Below are positions 21,672-44,114 of a DNA stretch of 64,000 bases, piece after piece. How positions within the stretch are numbered: the stretch's first letter is position 1; each line of letters starts with the position of its first letter. The position numbers and the translations under genes are program-made. The notes under the pieces were generated by a model. That model searched no databases. It worked only from the letters and a program-made list of their open reading frames with translations, and had not been told where the DNA came from. This DNA comes from Cristatella mucedo (Eukaryota; Bryozoa; Phylactolaemata; Cristatellidae), in contig WPIO01000024.1 of assembly GCA_009760855.2 (NCBI GenBank), positions 984,501-1,048,500 on the forward strand, read 5' to 3'.

Positions 21672-22300
21672 AATAATAATAATACATTTGTATAGCGCCC
21701 TCTGAGAACTTTATCTCTTTCTTGGCACTACAGATGCTGTAGAGTAAACATGATGATACGATTAGCAATAGCATGCACGCACAATGTCAACAACGACAGC
21801 CTGGTCAGTGGTTAAATGCACTGGGTCAACATGTAAATTTGGTAGCGGCAGCATGCACAGCGTCAGCCCGAATAAGTACACGAAGGACGAATTACGAGGA
21901 CTCGTAGCGACCGCTGGCTAGCCAATCGCTTGCCAGCTGCGAGGCCAATCCATCTCGAGGTCAGTCAAGCCGAACCCACATCCATCTTGTTTGGCAGACA
22001 AAGGACACTTCGCTCCCGCCGCTTGGGCTAACCGGACGCATCCTATTCTGCCTGCCGTTCGCCCTGACCGGGCCTCTTCTCCGTGTCTCTCTCGTGCGTT
22101 GGCTGAATAAATAGTCACACCCTGACCATGCGTTGTTAACAACCATCAATGAATACACACGATAACAGATCCAGTAAATGCTGTGACAGATAGGTGCGTG
22201 TTTAGCTTCTTTTTTAAATGTCCTCAAGCTGAGGGATGTCTGCTCAGTCTCCCTTCCGACCTGTCATCATTGGTAGAATGCTACAAAACGACATTAGCAG
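21672..22300 (-). mobile_element. Second LINE-A 3' fragment, interrupted
   Basis: Starts ATACATTTGTATAGCGCCCT. It is recognisable to about 21903 and resumes near 22165 (CCAGTAAATGCTGTGACAG). The 260 bases between are unrelated to LINE-A and may be an insertion of unknown type. Confidence 0.65.
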
Positions 22301-22838
22301 ACATGCTCTCGAGTTTGCACCTCTGACAAAGCACACCGTGCGAAATCGCCCTGACGGCCGCCTACGGTTTACCGCAGACATTAAACTAGCGAGGTCTGCT
22401 AAGTTTGGCTAGGTCTACTAATTGCCCATAGGCTACTCCGCGAATGCACGAGCGACAGCTCCTTTAACAGGCTTCAGTCGCTACTACTTTCGGTGATAGG
22501 CTTCGGTTACGGACGGATGGACGTGGGCCAAGCTCGGAAAGGCGACAGCGACTAGGTCGGTCGCCTCGCACGGCGGCGCCGCTGACCTTCCACGGGAAGA
22601 GCCGAAACAGACTCTTCCCCGACGCTCGCAAAGAGCCCTTCTTTCTCCATTTCAGAGCGAAACGTCGTCGACGGCTGCAGCAGATCTAGCGGCAGAGCTT
22701 ATATTACGAAATTCCTTGCATTAATTAGATCGTCCATAATTCGTATATCTTGAGAGCAGAATGCACCGGATTGTATTGTTTAGGGGAGACACACAGACAC
22801 ATTCTTGAGATGTTTGGTACGGTATACAATGGTCTTCG

Positions 22839-22840
<2 letters not shown>

Positions 22841-22918
<78 letters not shown>
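22841..22918. repeat. (GA)n microsatellite
   Basis: About 39 uninterrupted GA units. Confidence 0.97.
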
Positions 22919-22920
<2 letters not shown>

Positions 22921-23099
22921 GTGCGATTTATTTGATACTGAGCACCTGCTTCATCCTGTTTCTATCGACTTGACAGCTCTTCTGCGACATCTACTTGTTG
23001 CACACAAGCATGGATGAAATTGATTGGCACCGCCCTGTGTTCTGGTCGGCAAACCTACGCTCAAGTGCACATAAATCCTCGCCGTATGGCCACCGCTGC

Positions 23100-23480
23100 T
23101 GCGCTGGTACATGCGTTCGGGTAATAAGAGGGTTTCTACAAAGCATGGCACACTAACGTTATGCAAAGCACGTTGAAATATTTATGGGCAGCCCAAAAGC
23201 ACATATATGCTGTTGGTATCCGTGCTTATGTTGTGTGATATCGTCCCAGCCTGCTTCTTTATGGCCTATCTTGTCGGGCCAGGCATAAAAGCTACAAGAT
23301 TATGAATTGTATTCTCTGCAGTAACATATTTCACTGAGCCATAATTTTTCTAAAACGTGTTGCCATTGGTGTAGGCCAAACCCTCCGCCTCAATCTCCAG
23401 CCGATATCGCTCCTAAGTAGTTCTCTTAAATTCAAATCCGACGCCTGGCTAGGATGTTGCATCGATTTCAAAAGGTATTG
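23100..23480 (-). mobile_element. Decayed Tc1/mariner-like element
   Basis: Shares AAAGCACGTTGAAATATTTA and the TGTTGGTATCC region with the element near 58.6-59.1 kb. Its minus strand has HPSQASDLN, a worn form of the W-P-S-x-S-P-D-L-N-P motif next to the last catalytic residue of Tc1 transposases. Ends and inverted repeats were not found. Confidence 0.6.
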
Positions 23481-24197
23481 GTCAAAAACTACTACTTCTC
23501 TGCTCTGGAAAATGATGAGATTCGTTGATATTTTTGCGAAATGTAAGGACTTTCAAGTAGAATATTTTAACTTCAATCAATTTTGCTTTTGCAACCGAAA
23601 CTAATTCGATTGGAGTATTTTTTGGCAAATCTTTATTTCGTTCTGGTTCAGTCGGTTAGCCTCAAGCCTGATTGCATCTTTAATCGGCTCAATGCCTCAA
23701 ACGGGCGTTTAAAGTTATAGTTTTCAGAGCGATGCCTATAACTACGAGCATAGTGGCACGATGCCTGAATATTTCAGAACGGAAGTAAATATCTAGGGCT
23801 CGGTGATGCTAAATCGTGGCCAGTAATTTTTAGTCCATTCTCGGACGCTGGGGGAAATTTGGAGACACCCACCCATCTATCGGTAATTGCAAGAGATTCC
23901 GTGTTGAGAAGGACACGAGATGTGCCTACTTAATCGGTGGTGGTCGCTCGCAGCAGAGTATTTTTGTCTCTGCACCTACGATGTCTGGTTTCTTGAGTGT
24001 TCCATTTCCCAGTCAGGCAGAAGCAGCAGTGATGATTCTCGGTTAGTAAATGATTGTTTGAGTGTTCCTGTTCCCAGTTTGAAATTCGCGCGAGATTAGG
24101 CCTAATTATTAGTAGAACAGTCAGCGATCCTTCCGCCCCAACCCATTAAAACGAAAAGCGAAAGCAAGGCTTGAAAGTGGGCACTATATTTAGTATA

Positions 24198-24198
24198 T

Positions 24199-24266
<68 letters not shown>
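24198..24266. repeat. (AC)n/(TA)n/(GT)n compound microsatellite
   Basis: ACACACAC, then TATATA, then GTGTGTGT and TATATA; partly self-complementary, so able to fold. Confidence 0.92.
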
Positions 24267-24271
<5 letters not shown>

Positions 24272-24960
24272 ATGCATAGACTACATACATAGGTCACACC
24301 TGGCTTAAGCGAAGGTACGTTAAGTACCAGGACAGTTTTCCCTGGAATAGCGGTGTGCTTATGGACGAGGTATGTGTCTTTGTCGTTATGGTTATCGTGA
24401 GGGGCTACCATCTCAGCTAGACGCGCAGCTAAATCGTTCGCTTGCGGAAAAAGCTTCGCTGAAATCCCCTGCTTGTACTCGTTAGCTCTAAGAAGTGCCT
24501 GTCAACGAGTTCAAGAACCCTGAATAGGTAAATAACTAATTTAAGTGAAAAAAACGACAGCGACGATTTCTTATGAATGTAAGCGAGAACTTTCTTGAAG
24601 CTTGGTGGAATCGAGTGTGACGATATTTTAAAGATTGAGAGGAATCTGTGAAGGAAGCTGCCGAAATAATCAATTCCAATTTCTTTTAAAAGCCACTAAA
24701 TTCAACAACCTCAATGAAATAGCATGCTTAAATGTGGCTGTGGCGGCGGCGGTGGTGACAGCAGGCTGGCGATGGCAGCGCCGGGAGCAGGGGTAGAGCC
24801 GGTGAATGCAGCGGCGGCGAATGCAGTGGCGGAAGGAAGCTCTACAGCTGCAGGCAAAAGGCGACCGCTTAGTGCCCTGCTCAAAATGCAGCTTCCGCGT
24901 AATATTAGCGGCCAACTCATTCATATATTTCCAAGCTGATGTAGGCGATGCAACACTCAC

Positions 24961-25008
24961 TCTAATGCGTAGGCGCCCGCCAGCTCTAATGCGTAGGCGC
25001 TCGTCAGT
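24961..25008. repeat. 24-bp tandem duplication
   Basis: Two adjacent units of TCTAATGCGTAGGCGC(T/C)CG... about 200 bases upstream of the peptide gene start. Confidence 0.8.
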
Positions 25009-25206
25009 GCGATTGCACCCGTTGCGACGCGCGCCTTAACTGGAAATACACAGCGAGCGGTCAATTCCACGACGGTGCCGTCGTTGGCCAGCGGCCAGGG
25101 CTGATGACGACGCGACCACTGCTTGTTTTGAGGTGCGCCGTAGGTCTAGGCGCTGCGCTATTAAACTGCTGAAAAATCGTCGAGTGCCGTACGCTCACCT
25201 TTCAAA

Positions 25207-25333
25207 ATGGCTCCGCTAGCTGTTCGCCTGTTTGCTGCTTTCCTGCTGTGCTCCGCTGTGGCGTTTGCAGAGGAAGCGGACGTCGATTTCGCTGCATTCG
25301 ACGAGGTCGAAACGGACAACAAGCGACTGTGGG
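25207..25333 (+). CDS. Peptide gene exon 1 (signal and acidic pro-region)
   Basis: ATG in context CAAAATGG; the exon ends in phase 1 before the strong donor GTAAGT. Encodes the signal peptide, acidic pro-segment and KR site. Confidence 0.72.
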
Positions 25334-25681
25334 GTAAGTAATTCCAACCCGCTAGGTGCTAGAATTCGAAGACCTACGCCCAATAACGTAAATTTAGTAA
25401 GGCGAATATACGACAAAGCCACGAGCGCGGCGCATTGGACGAATAGCGATGCTAAAGCTAAGAAAAGTCTTACAGCTTGCCGTGAACGTGGCTGTGGCGT
25501 AGCACTAGTTTTGCTTCTTCCCTTTGAAGATCCTATTCCATGCAGAGATGTAACTGAAGATGCGTGTACTATCAAGGATACGAGGAAAGTTGGCGATCTA
25601 AAGTCCCGTCCAGTAAACCTAAAGGCGTGCCTTCGACAGATCAAGTGCTGCATTCAGTTCGTCTTTCTACCGAAAAATTAA
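25207..25681 (+). CDS. Small secreted cysteine-rich prepropeptide (2 exons), unrecognised
   Basis: Exons 25207-25333 and 25530-25681 give a 92-residue protein. Residues 1-21 are a textbook signal peptide (VRLFAAFLLCSAVAFA). Residues 22-38 are acidic (EEADVDFAAFDEVE) and end in K39-R40, a likely prohormone-convertase site. The remaining 52 residues are basic and hold five cysteines, C47-x7-C55-x20-C76-x5-C82-C83. The C-x5-CC ending recalls beta-defensin-like peptides, but one expected cysteine is missing and the middle spacing is too long, so this is only a resemblance. Role unknown: host defence, signalling or venom-like secretion are all possible. The intron is GT-AG (196 bases); the stop codon touches a GTAAGT donor-like sequence. 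No neighbour suggests a function. Confidence 0.68.
25530..25681 (+). CDS. Peptide gene exon 2 (cysteine-rich part)
   Basis: Follows TTCCCTTTGAAG and joins in phase to give a D codon. Encodes all five mature cysteines and stops at TAA 25679-25681, directly followed by GTAAGT. Confidence 0.65.
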
Positions 25682-25754
25682 GTAAGTGTATCTGCTCACT
25701 CAAACATTTGTTAGCGAAATAGCTACTCCGTTCTGAATGACCCTTACTTTTTTA

Positions 25755-25895
25755 TGGAGACACCTCTAGCCATGTTATGCTTGTCATTGAGCGGTCAGCC
25801 ACTAACCACTCGATCATGATTCCTTGCCGCAGCAAATGTAAAGTACCTTGATATAGATTGAGTTTTCGGAGTTACAACTACAACTCGCCATAGCA
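25755..25895 (+). mobile_element. LINE-A 3' end
   Basis: CCACTAACCACTCGATCATG, then GCAAATGTAAAGTACCTTG and ATAGATTGAGTT; truncated before the ATT tail. Confidence 0.7.
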
Positions 25896-26479
25896 AATGT
25901 ATTGTTCCTTCTATATTAAGGTCTTTGTTCTTTTGGTCTTTAATCCAGCTTATGAAGCTGTGATGCCCACGAATTGTGTCAAAATATGTTTTGTCTGCTT
26001 CCATTGAAGGAGAAATCTATATTACTGCAGATTAAATTTCTGTGAAGAAGTCGGCTAGGTTTTTAGTAGGGCGTAGCAACCGCCTCGTTCTAAGTAAACA
26101 CATTGAACTCGTTCGGCTGTTTGTTATAGAAACTACCATCGGCCGAAGTCAGTGCACTACCATTCTTATGCAACCATGATTCTCCGTAGATTGTAGGAGC
26201 AATTAGATGTTTGGAGAGCCACTATGCCTATTTATTTTTTCCCTCTGCATCGCGTTAAGGCCGGTTAGTTGTTTTTGCAAATCAAATATAAAAGCGCACA
26301 CATGTTCTTGGCGCTAATTGATCAAAACTGAAGACTTTATAAAGGCGACTCGCATTTCAGCTTATGATCACTGGGAGTGTACAACTTACTATTAGTAAAG
26401 AAACATTGCATAATCTCATACTCGCTTGTGGAATTTACTACCATTATCTCTACTGTAGGCATGACTCAGACGAAAAAGC

Positions 26480-26507
26480 TGAAAATCTCCATTCACGGAG
26501 ATTTTCA
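26480..26507. repeat. Hairpin, 11-bp arms and 6-base loop
   Basis: TGAAAATCTCC (26480-26490), loop ATTCAC, then the exact reverse complement GGAGATTTTCA (26497-26507). Confidence 0.9.
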
Positions 26508-27083
26508 AGTCATGAAAGATGTTACTTTTGGACTTGTCATTAGCCGTTGCGTGAAGCGTTTCGAATAGGAATGGAGCGTCGACCAATACAATTTAAAAAT
26601 ATACGCAATTTGAGGCGACCAAGTGCGTTATACAGTGTTTAGCAGCAAAATAAATGGTTTTTTTCTTGCCCTTGATATTGAACGATTCGCATTACAAAAA
26701 TGTCGACAGGAATTGCAATGCGTATGCCTTCGTGACAAACCAACGTTAGGGAGTTGTCACGGACACAGGTTGGAACACAATTCGGCCAAGCATGTGAAGA
26801 TTGAATAATCAGTTGCAGGAGCCAGATTTAGTGAGCAAGCGACTACATCAGTCACGCGACAGCTAGTGACCCCACAAGAGGTTCATACTAATGGAGTCTC
26901 GTAACTACCAGCAGCTTGGAAGTCTAACATTAGTGTTTTGATTCGAAATGGGGGTCTAAGAAAGAAATCAAATTCTAACAGAATCTTCTGCCGAGAATCT
27001 TGGCACGAAAGAAAAAGCTCAATGGTGCATGGGCATTATTTAGCCACGATCGTCGTTCTAACTAGCTCAGTGTAGCCAGCGAT

Positions 27084-27120
27084 TCACTAGGCAAGGGGCC
27101 ACTGGCCCCTTGCCTAGTGA
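27084..27120. repeat. Palindrome, 18-bp arms and 1-base centre
   Basis: TCACTAGGCAAGGGGCCA, C, then its exact reverse complement. Confidence 0.93.
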
Positions 27121-27529
27121 CGGACACCGATTTGAGCAGGCTCCTGTTTCTACGCGCCCCCACCCCAATCTTCTTCAACGACAGAAAACGTAATTCCCAA
27201 TTCCAATCGACTGGCGAACCGCGAGTTCCTGGCGAATAAACAACACGATTTGCCGGCTACTTTTTTATCCGTTGCGGGTCAGGCGGCCCCCCCCCCTAGA
27301 TAAAAGCTCCGGCCCCATCTCTGGTTAGAGCTGAGGTCGAGCACTTGCGCATCGCATCAGTACTAAGGTGTGAGCAAGAGATCGTCGGGTTTCTTCTATC
27401 TCGGCAGTGAAAGCTTCGGGAAGGGTAAAGAATAAGAAAGTAAACAGACTAGGAGGCCTTTCTATCCTATAACCACTCTTCCTCTTCTGTGATGCATGCA
27501 TGCGATGCTGCTACGAATGGCTAACAGAA

Positions 27530-28200
27530 TAAATGTGCCTAGGCTTTTAGTAATGTCCTTGCCTTTTTCAAAAAGGCTGCTTGCAAGGCTTGGTATTCAG
27601 AAGGAGATACAAGACCAGGCGAAGCAAAGCAATCCATGCCCAGGGTGCTTACTGCCATTCCTATCAAGACACGGTAATGGTAAGCAGCAGACTGGCTTTT
27701 ACATAAAACATTCAAAACCAAGCAAGTGAATGTGAGTAAGATTATAGACCAAATCATTCCATAAAGTCAGCATTGCTTCAGTGTATAATGATCTGCTCAG
27801 AAATTAAGACTTGTTTCATGTTTCTTTGCTCGTTCTACTTGATCATTCACGCTGGTGTGGCCCAGCACTTAAAGAACTCACCTTTAACGACCGAGATCAA
27901 AGTGAATATAGTTGATGACTAAGGTCGGGGGGGGGGGATCGAGCCCCGTGGCATATGCTAAGCGCCTGAATAGAGATTAAGTTCTCTAAGGGCCCTATAC
28001 AAATGAATTATACCTATATTATAATGCAACAGTGTTCGGTTCCATTGATCACTATATACTTCTCGAGTACTTCTAATCACTCCTGAGCGTTGCCGATGTA
28101 GCCCTGCAACAGTTCAGGTCCTATCTAATAGGAGATAGCAGAGTAATTATGTAAGCAGGCAATACTCATCCAACGAACCTCTTATTGGTAGATCCCTCAT
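27530..28200 (+). mobile_element. LINE-A reverse transcriptase relic interrupted by SINE1
   Basis: Frameshifted RT remnants: CTGCCATTCCTATCAAGACA (L-P-F-L-S-K), AGTCAGCATTGCTTCAGTGT (ESALL), then after the SINE TTGATCACT...CTTCTCGAGTAC and CAGGTCCTATCT (FRSYL). They align with the LINE-A copies at 53 kb. Confidence 0.7.
27848..28015 (+). mobile_element. SINE1, diverged
   Basis: Diverged head, a poly-G run, then ATCGAGCCCCGTGGCATATG and AAGCGCCTGAATAGAGATTA. It lies inside a LINE-A RT relic near the TIDH codons. Confidence 0.75.
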
Positions 28201-28756
28201 TGGTAAGTGCTAGAGCCTTACTTACTGAATATAATCTTCCTCATGCGACGCAATGGCCGAGCCCAATGTAGGCTTTCACTTCTACTAAGGTACTGGAATA
28301 CAATGCCAAGATACTCGGCTGTACCTAGGCTTTCATCTCTATCAGACTTCCCGTGTGTCAAACTCTCGGAACTCCCTTGCTGCCTACATAGTGATGCCAC
28401 TCGCGCTTGATGGCAGCAATAATTCTAAAATTGAGGTACGATGAAACAAAATTATCCCTTATGGGCCAAATTTGAGAGGATCAGAAACGGAAAAGCGATC
28501 ACTTAAGGCCCGAGCAGCCAGTTTCTCGTTACCTTCCGTGGCTGGCCTGGGGTGTCCGAGAGACCAGCCATCCATCCATCGGAATGCGAGTACTAAGCGA
28601 CGGGGATGACTCCGCACTGCAAGACTTCCAGTAAAACACTGCCTAGGTCCATGTCCTTCATCGTTCACCTTGTCCCAAGTTAAAGGGGTTGTAGGACATT
28701 CCCCCCGCAGAACATTTCCCCCACGTTGATGAATGTTAAACTAAGAATACAGATAC

Positions 28757-28881
<125 letters not shown>

Positions 28882-29806
28882 CAAATGAAATTCACGCTCT
28901 GTTGAAATAAAATCGATTCAGTATAATTAGAGGGATGAATGGATTGGAAGGATGGTTTCTAATGGAGCGATCGGCGGCGGCAGCTGCGACTAAGGCGGCG
29001 TCGGTTGCGGCGTCGGCGAGCTATACAGTTCGATCCCGCTGGAGTTCGGTCCCGCTCGACACCTCCAGGCATGTGTTCGTACCCGTCAAAGCCGGCGCGC
29101 GCTACGGCGTGCCGCGCGTTTCTGCGAATGAGCGCGTAGCCTAAGAGGTCTACAGAGTATAACTCCATCTCAAGAGATCTCGTTTCGCCCTAACGCGCAC
29201 TAATTAAAGCGCAGAATACGAGCAAGGGCGGATTTAGGCGGCGGAGGCGCAGCCCGCCCTAAACCCTGAACCATACACCCCGGTGGAAATGTCCTATCCC
29301 AAGGAGGAAATGTCCGGGGGGAAACGTCCAGGGGAAATGTCCGTACCCCGTTAAAGGGCAGGCTTGGTCCAGCAGGGTAGCCGTATCAGTGCGACAGACG
29401 GGGGCTACAGAACCCTACTTGGATGCAACTGCATGCTTTCCGCGCTTACTTGGGCATTATTCACTGCTCGTAACTTACCATTAACTAGTCCTATTAACCA
29501 GTGAGTGTCTTCTTATGCGCTTTTTCACGCTGTCTCAGCGTGGTACCATAGCATGCCATTAACGATTGCTGGTTGCTTCTCCTTCAGCGAGGCGTATAGC
29601 TTATGGATAGCTATTTCGTTCTCTTAGGATGCAATGCTAATGAATTATTACTATTTATTCCAATTGCGTCATCAATTATTATCAACCTCAGTTTTAGTCT
29701 GCGATTCTAGTCAGGCAAAGCCTTTGTTGAGCGGCTCGAATCAGTTGTGACCAGCTTCGCTGGCTGGGTAAGGTAATGTATCTCAGTCTGCAACCCCACA
29801 AAGACA

Positions 29807-29811
<5 letters not shown>

Positions 29812-29851
<40 letters not shown>

Positions 29852-29861
29852 ATATATATTT
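29812..29861. repeat. (TA)n/(GT)n microsatellite
   Basis: TA run, GTGTGTGTGTG, then TATATATA, directly before a SINE1. Confidence 0.92.
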
Positions 29862-29980
29862 GGTCCAGCGGTTAATGTGCTCGCCCCGACTAAGGTTTGG
29901 CTGAGGTCGTGGGCTCGAGTCCTGAGGCATATGTGAAGCGCCTGAATAGAGATTTAGTTCTCTATATATCTATATATATA
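29862..29980 (+). mobile_element. SINE1
   Basis: TGGTCCAGCGGTTAATGTGC, GGTCGTGGGCTCGAGTCCTG and AAGCGCCTGAATAGAGATTT. First member of a tail-to-tail inverted pair. Confidence 0.85.
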
Positions 29981-29983
29981 TAA

Positions 29984-30115
29984 TTCACTTGTATAGCCCC
30001 AAAGAGAACATAATCTCTATTCGGGCGTTTCACATATGCCTCGGGGGGCCCGAGCCCACGACCTCAGCCAGGCCTTGGTCGGGGCGAACGCCTTAACCGC
30101 TGGACCAAACCAGCG
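29984..30115 (-). mobile_element. SINE1, inverted partner
   Basis: Reverse complement of SINE1: ATCTCTATTCGGGCG, GCCCACGACCTCAGCC and GCCTTAACCGCTGGACCAAA. Tail-to-tail with the preceding SINE1. Confidence 0.88.
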
Positions 30116-31516
30116 CGGCGACGACGAGTAGCAGCGGGTGAATGGCTGGCGCACTACGGCCGTTTGCCTGCAAGCAAGCTTCCAATCGTATCCTATCATA
30201 ATAATCATATCCTAATCATAATCATATCCTATAGACAGCCGTTTAGGCCCCGCAGCAGGACAACCTGGCTGGCGAGCGCCGGTGAGCTGGCGACGCGCTC
30301 GCACACGTGACCGGCGATGCTTACGCAGCTTTAGCCGCAGGTGCCGCTGGCGACACTCTGGGAAGGCAAAGCACCCGCCGCGGCGATGCAGCCTCAAAGT
30401 TCGCCTATAGAACTCTACGTTTTGACCATTGCCGCCTACATTTTTCGATTCCGTCTTCCCTCTAGAGCTAGCTCAGCGGGGTTTCACAAGCCTACTAAGC
30501 CGGCGGCGGCTCCTAGTTGGTTGGCTGACGACAAGCGGCTTTCGCTCCTCAGCAGCAGATTCCGCTAGCAGGAAAGAGACGGCACAACGTCTGAGTTCAA
30601 AGGCGATGCTTGCGGTCACATTATACGCAGATTGCATAGCAATGTTATGACCGCGAAGCCCTCCCTCGGTAGTTCGGAACGTAGCAAAACGAGTGCACTG
30701 TGCAAAGACCTGAAGCTCGCAATACCTCAACGACAATAACACAGCGATCAATATTCTGCACGCAGCGCTAGTAACAATACCGTAGTAGAAAGAGCACACC
30801 AATAGTCAGTATATTACGGCTGATCCGACAAGTAACTTCCAGACGACTCGCTCTGACAGGCTCGCAGCAGCTCGCGCTCAAGCGTTAGCGGCTCGCCGAC
30901 CGGCCGAACATTGCTCCAAGAGAGCGACTGCGGCCAGGCGCGCGCCTCATATAGTAGCCAGTGTAGTCTGAATTAGCGTCGCCAACGGCACAGAACGCTA
31001 GCCGACGAGCAACACCACCAGTTTATTCCACCTACACACGGAGCAGGGCCAAGCACGACTCGCCTCTCGGCCCTCTCGCCCATCGGAGCGATCGGAGCGC
31101 CACTCCCCCCCCCACTCATTGTCAAAGCAACCACTAATAGCACGTCCCGGCTGCTTACCACATCGAGTGGCACAGCCCACTCGTACAGCGATCAAGGGGG
31201 CAGTGTCATCAATTAAATAAAACCACAGCCAGGTCATCGCAGTAGTCATCACGACACAGTCACTTTCGTACATAATTCTATACCGCACTGCTAATAAGAG
31301 TCGGCTTATCGCGGCCATTTCATAAGCCACTCGGTTAAAAATCAGCGGCAAAGTTCGTATTTCGTAATCGGAATTCAGCTGTCAAGCTCATGGTCCATAA
31401 TCGCGGGGCATTACAACACAATGTGTAGCGGCATTATACGCACGCCGCACGCGCCTCTGGTGAGGCCGACCGACAGCCACTTCCGGTCCCAGTAGCTCTC
31501 TAGCGCGAGAACGCAA

Positions 31517-43720
<12,204 letters not shown>

Positions 43721-43784
43721 ACGGCAGCATCGCCTAATGATCGCTTGTTATAGAACCCAAAGCGCTGTTGATAGCTGTGCATAA

Positions 43785-43790
43785 TTTATT
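43785..43790 (-). terminator. Poly(A) signal AATAAA of NOC4L
   Basis: TTTATT on the plus strand reads AATAAA on the minus strand, 160 bases after the NOC4L stop and 65 bases beyond the APPBP2 stop on the opposite strand. Confidence 0.6.
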
Positions 43791-43810
43791 TTTTTTGGTT
43801 TGCATTTAAA

Positions 43811-43816
43811 ATTAAA
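43811..43816 (+). terminator. Poly(A) signal ATTAAA of APPBP2
   Basis: ATTAAA 91 bases after the APPBP2 stop, the commonest variant signal. It would place the end of APPBP2 transcripts inside the NOC4L 3' UTR. Confidence 0.5.
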
Positions 43817-43949
43817 ATTCCGCACCACTGTTAGGGGCAAACAGCCCTTGTCGAGAGCTCTCATGCACATGCACCCAAGCACCCGTACAATGCGCTGCAG
43901 CTGGCCGTGTAGGCCCACGGCTTTGTGCTGTATGCCCAGCCACTGGTTT

Positions 43950-44114
43950 TCAGCCATTAGACGTTCTGCAAAACTGCTCGTCGACGAGAACCAGCCTCTT
44001 CGCAGGTGGTGGGTTGATGGGTATGCTGCCTCCTTTTGAGCCCTTGCCAGTGGATGCCGTCGGTTGTTCAGCAAGCTGCTTTTTTCTACTCGAAGTCGTT
44101 TCTTTTTGCATGAG
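43950..44114 (-). CDS. NOC4L: NOC4L exon 13 (last)
   Basis: After CCCAACCTGCTACAG on the minus strand; begins LMQKETTSSRKKQLAEQ and stops with TGA at 43952-43950. Weak similarity, but acceptor, phase and final length all fit. Confidence 0.72.
   Translation of the reverse strand, partial: LMQKETTSSRKKQLAEQPTASTGKGSKGGSIPINPPPAKRLVLVDEQFCRTSNG

Larger units (their letters stand above)
19317..25206. other. Intergenic region between DNase and the small peptide gene
   Basis: No convincing host exon was found. It holds a SINE1 (19.7 kb), several LINE-A 3' fragments (20.9-22.3 kb), a GA microsatellite (22.8 kb), a Tc1-like remnant (23.1-23.5 kb), an AC/AT microsatellite (24.2 kb) and a GC-rich patch with GGC triplets and a 24-bp tandem duplication at 24.7-25.0 kb, probably upstream sequence of the peptide gene. 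No clear poly(A) signal could be assigned to the DNase gene. Confidence 0.5.

Noticed and set aside
22750-22935. ORF ending in Arg-Glu repeats
   Set aside because: Translation of the GA microsatellite.
28935-29144. 69-codon GC-rich frame after the TA tract
   Set aside because: No homology, no clear splice sites, and an overlapping open frame on the other strand; not supported as a gene.
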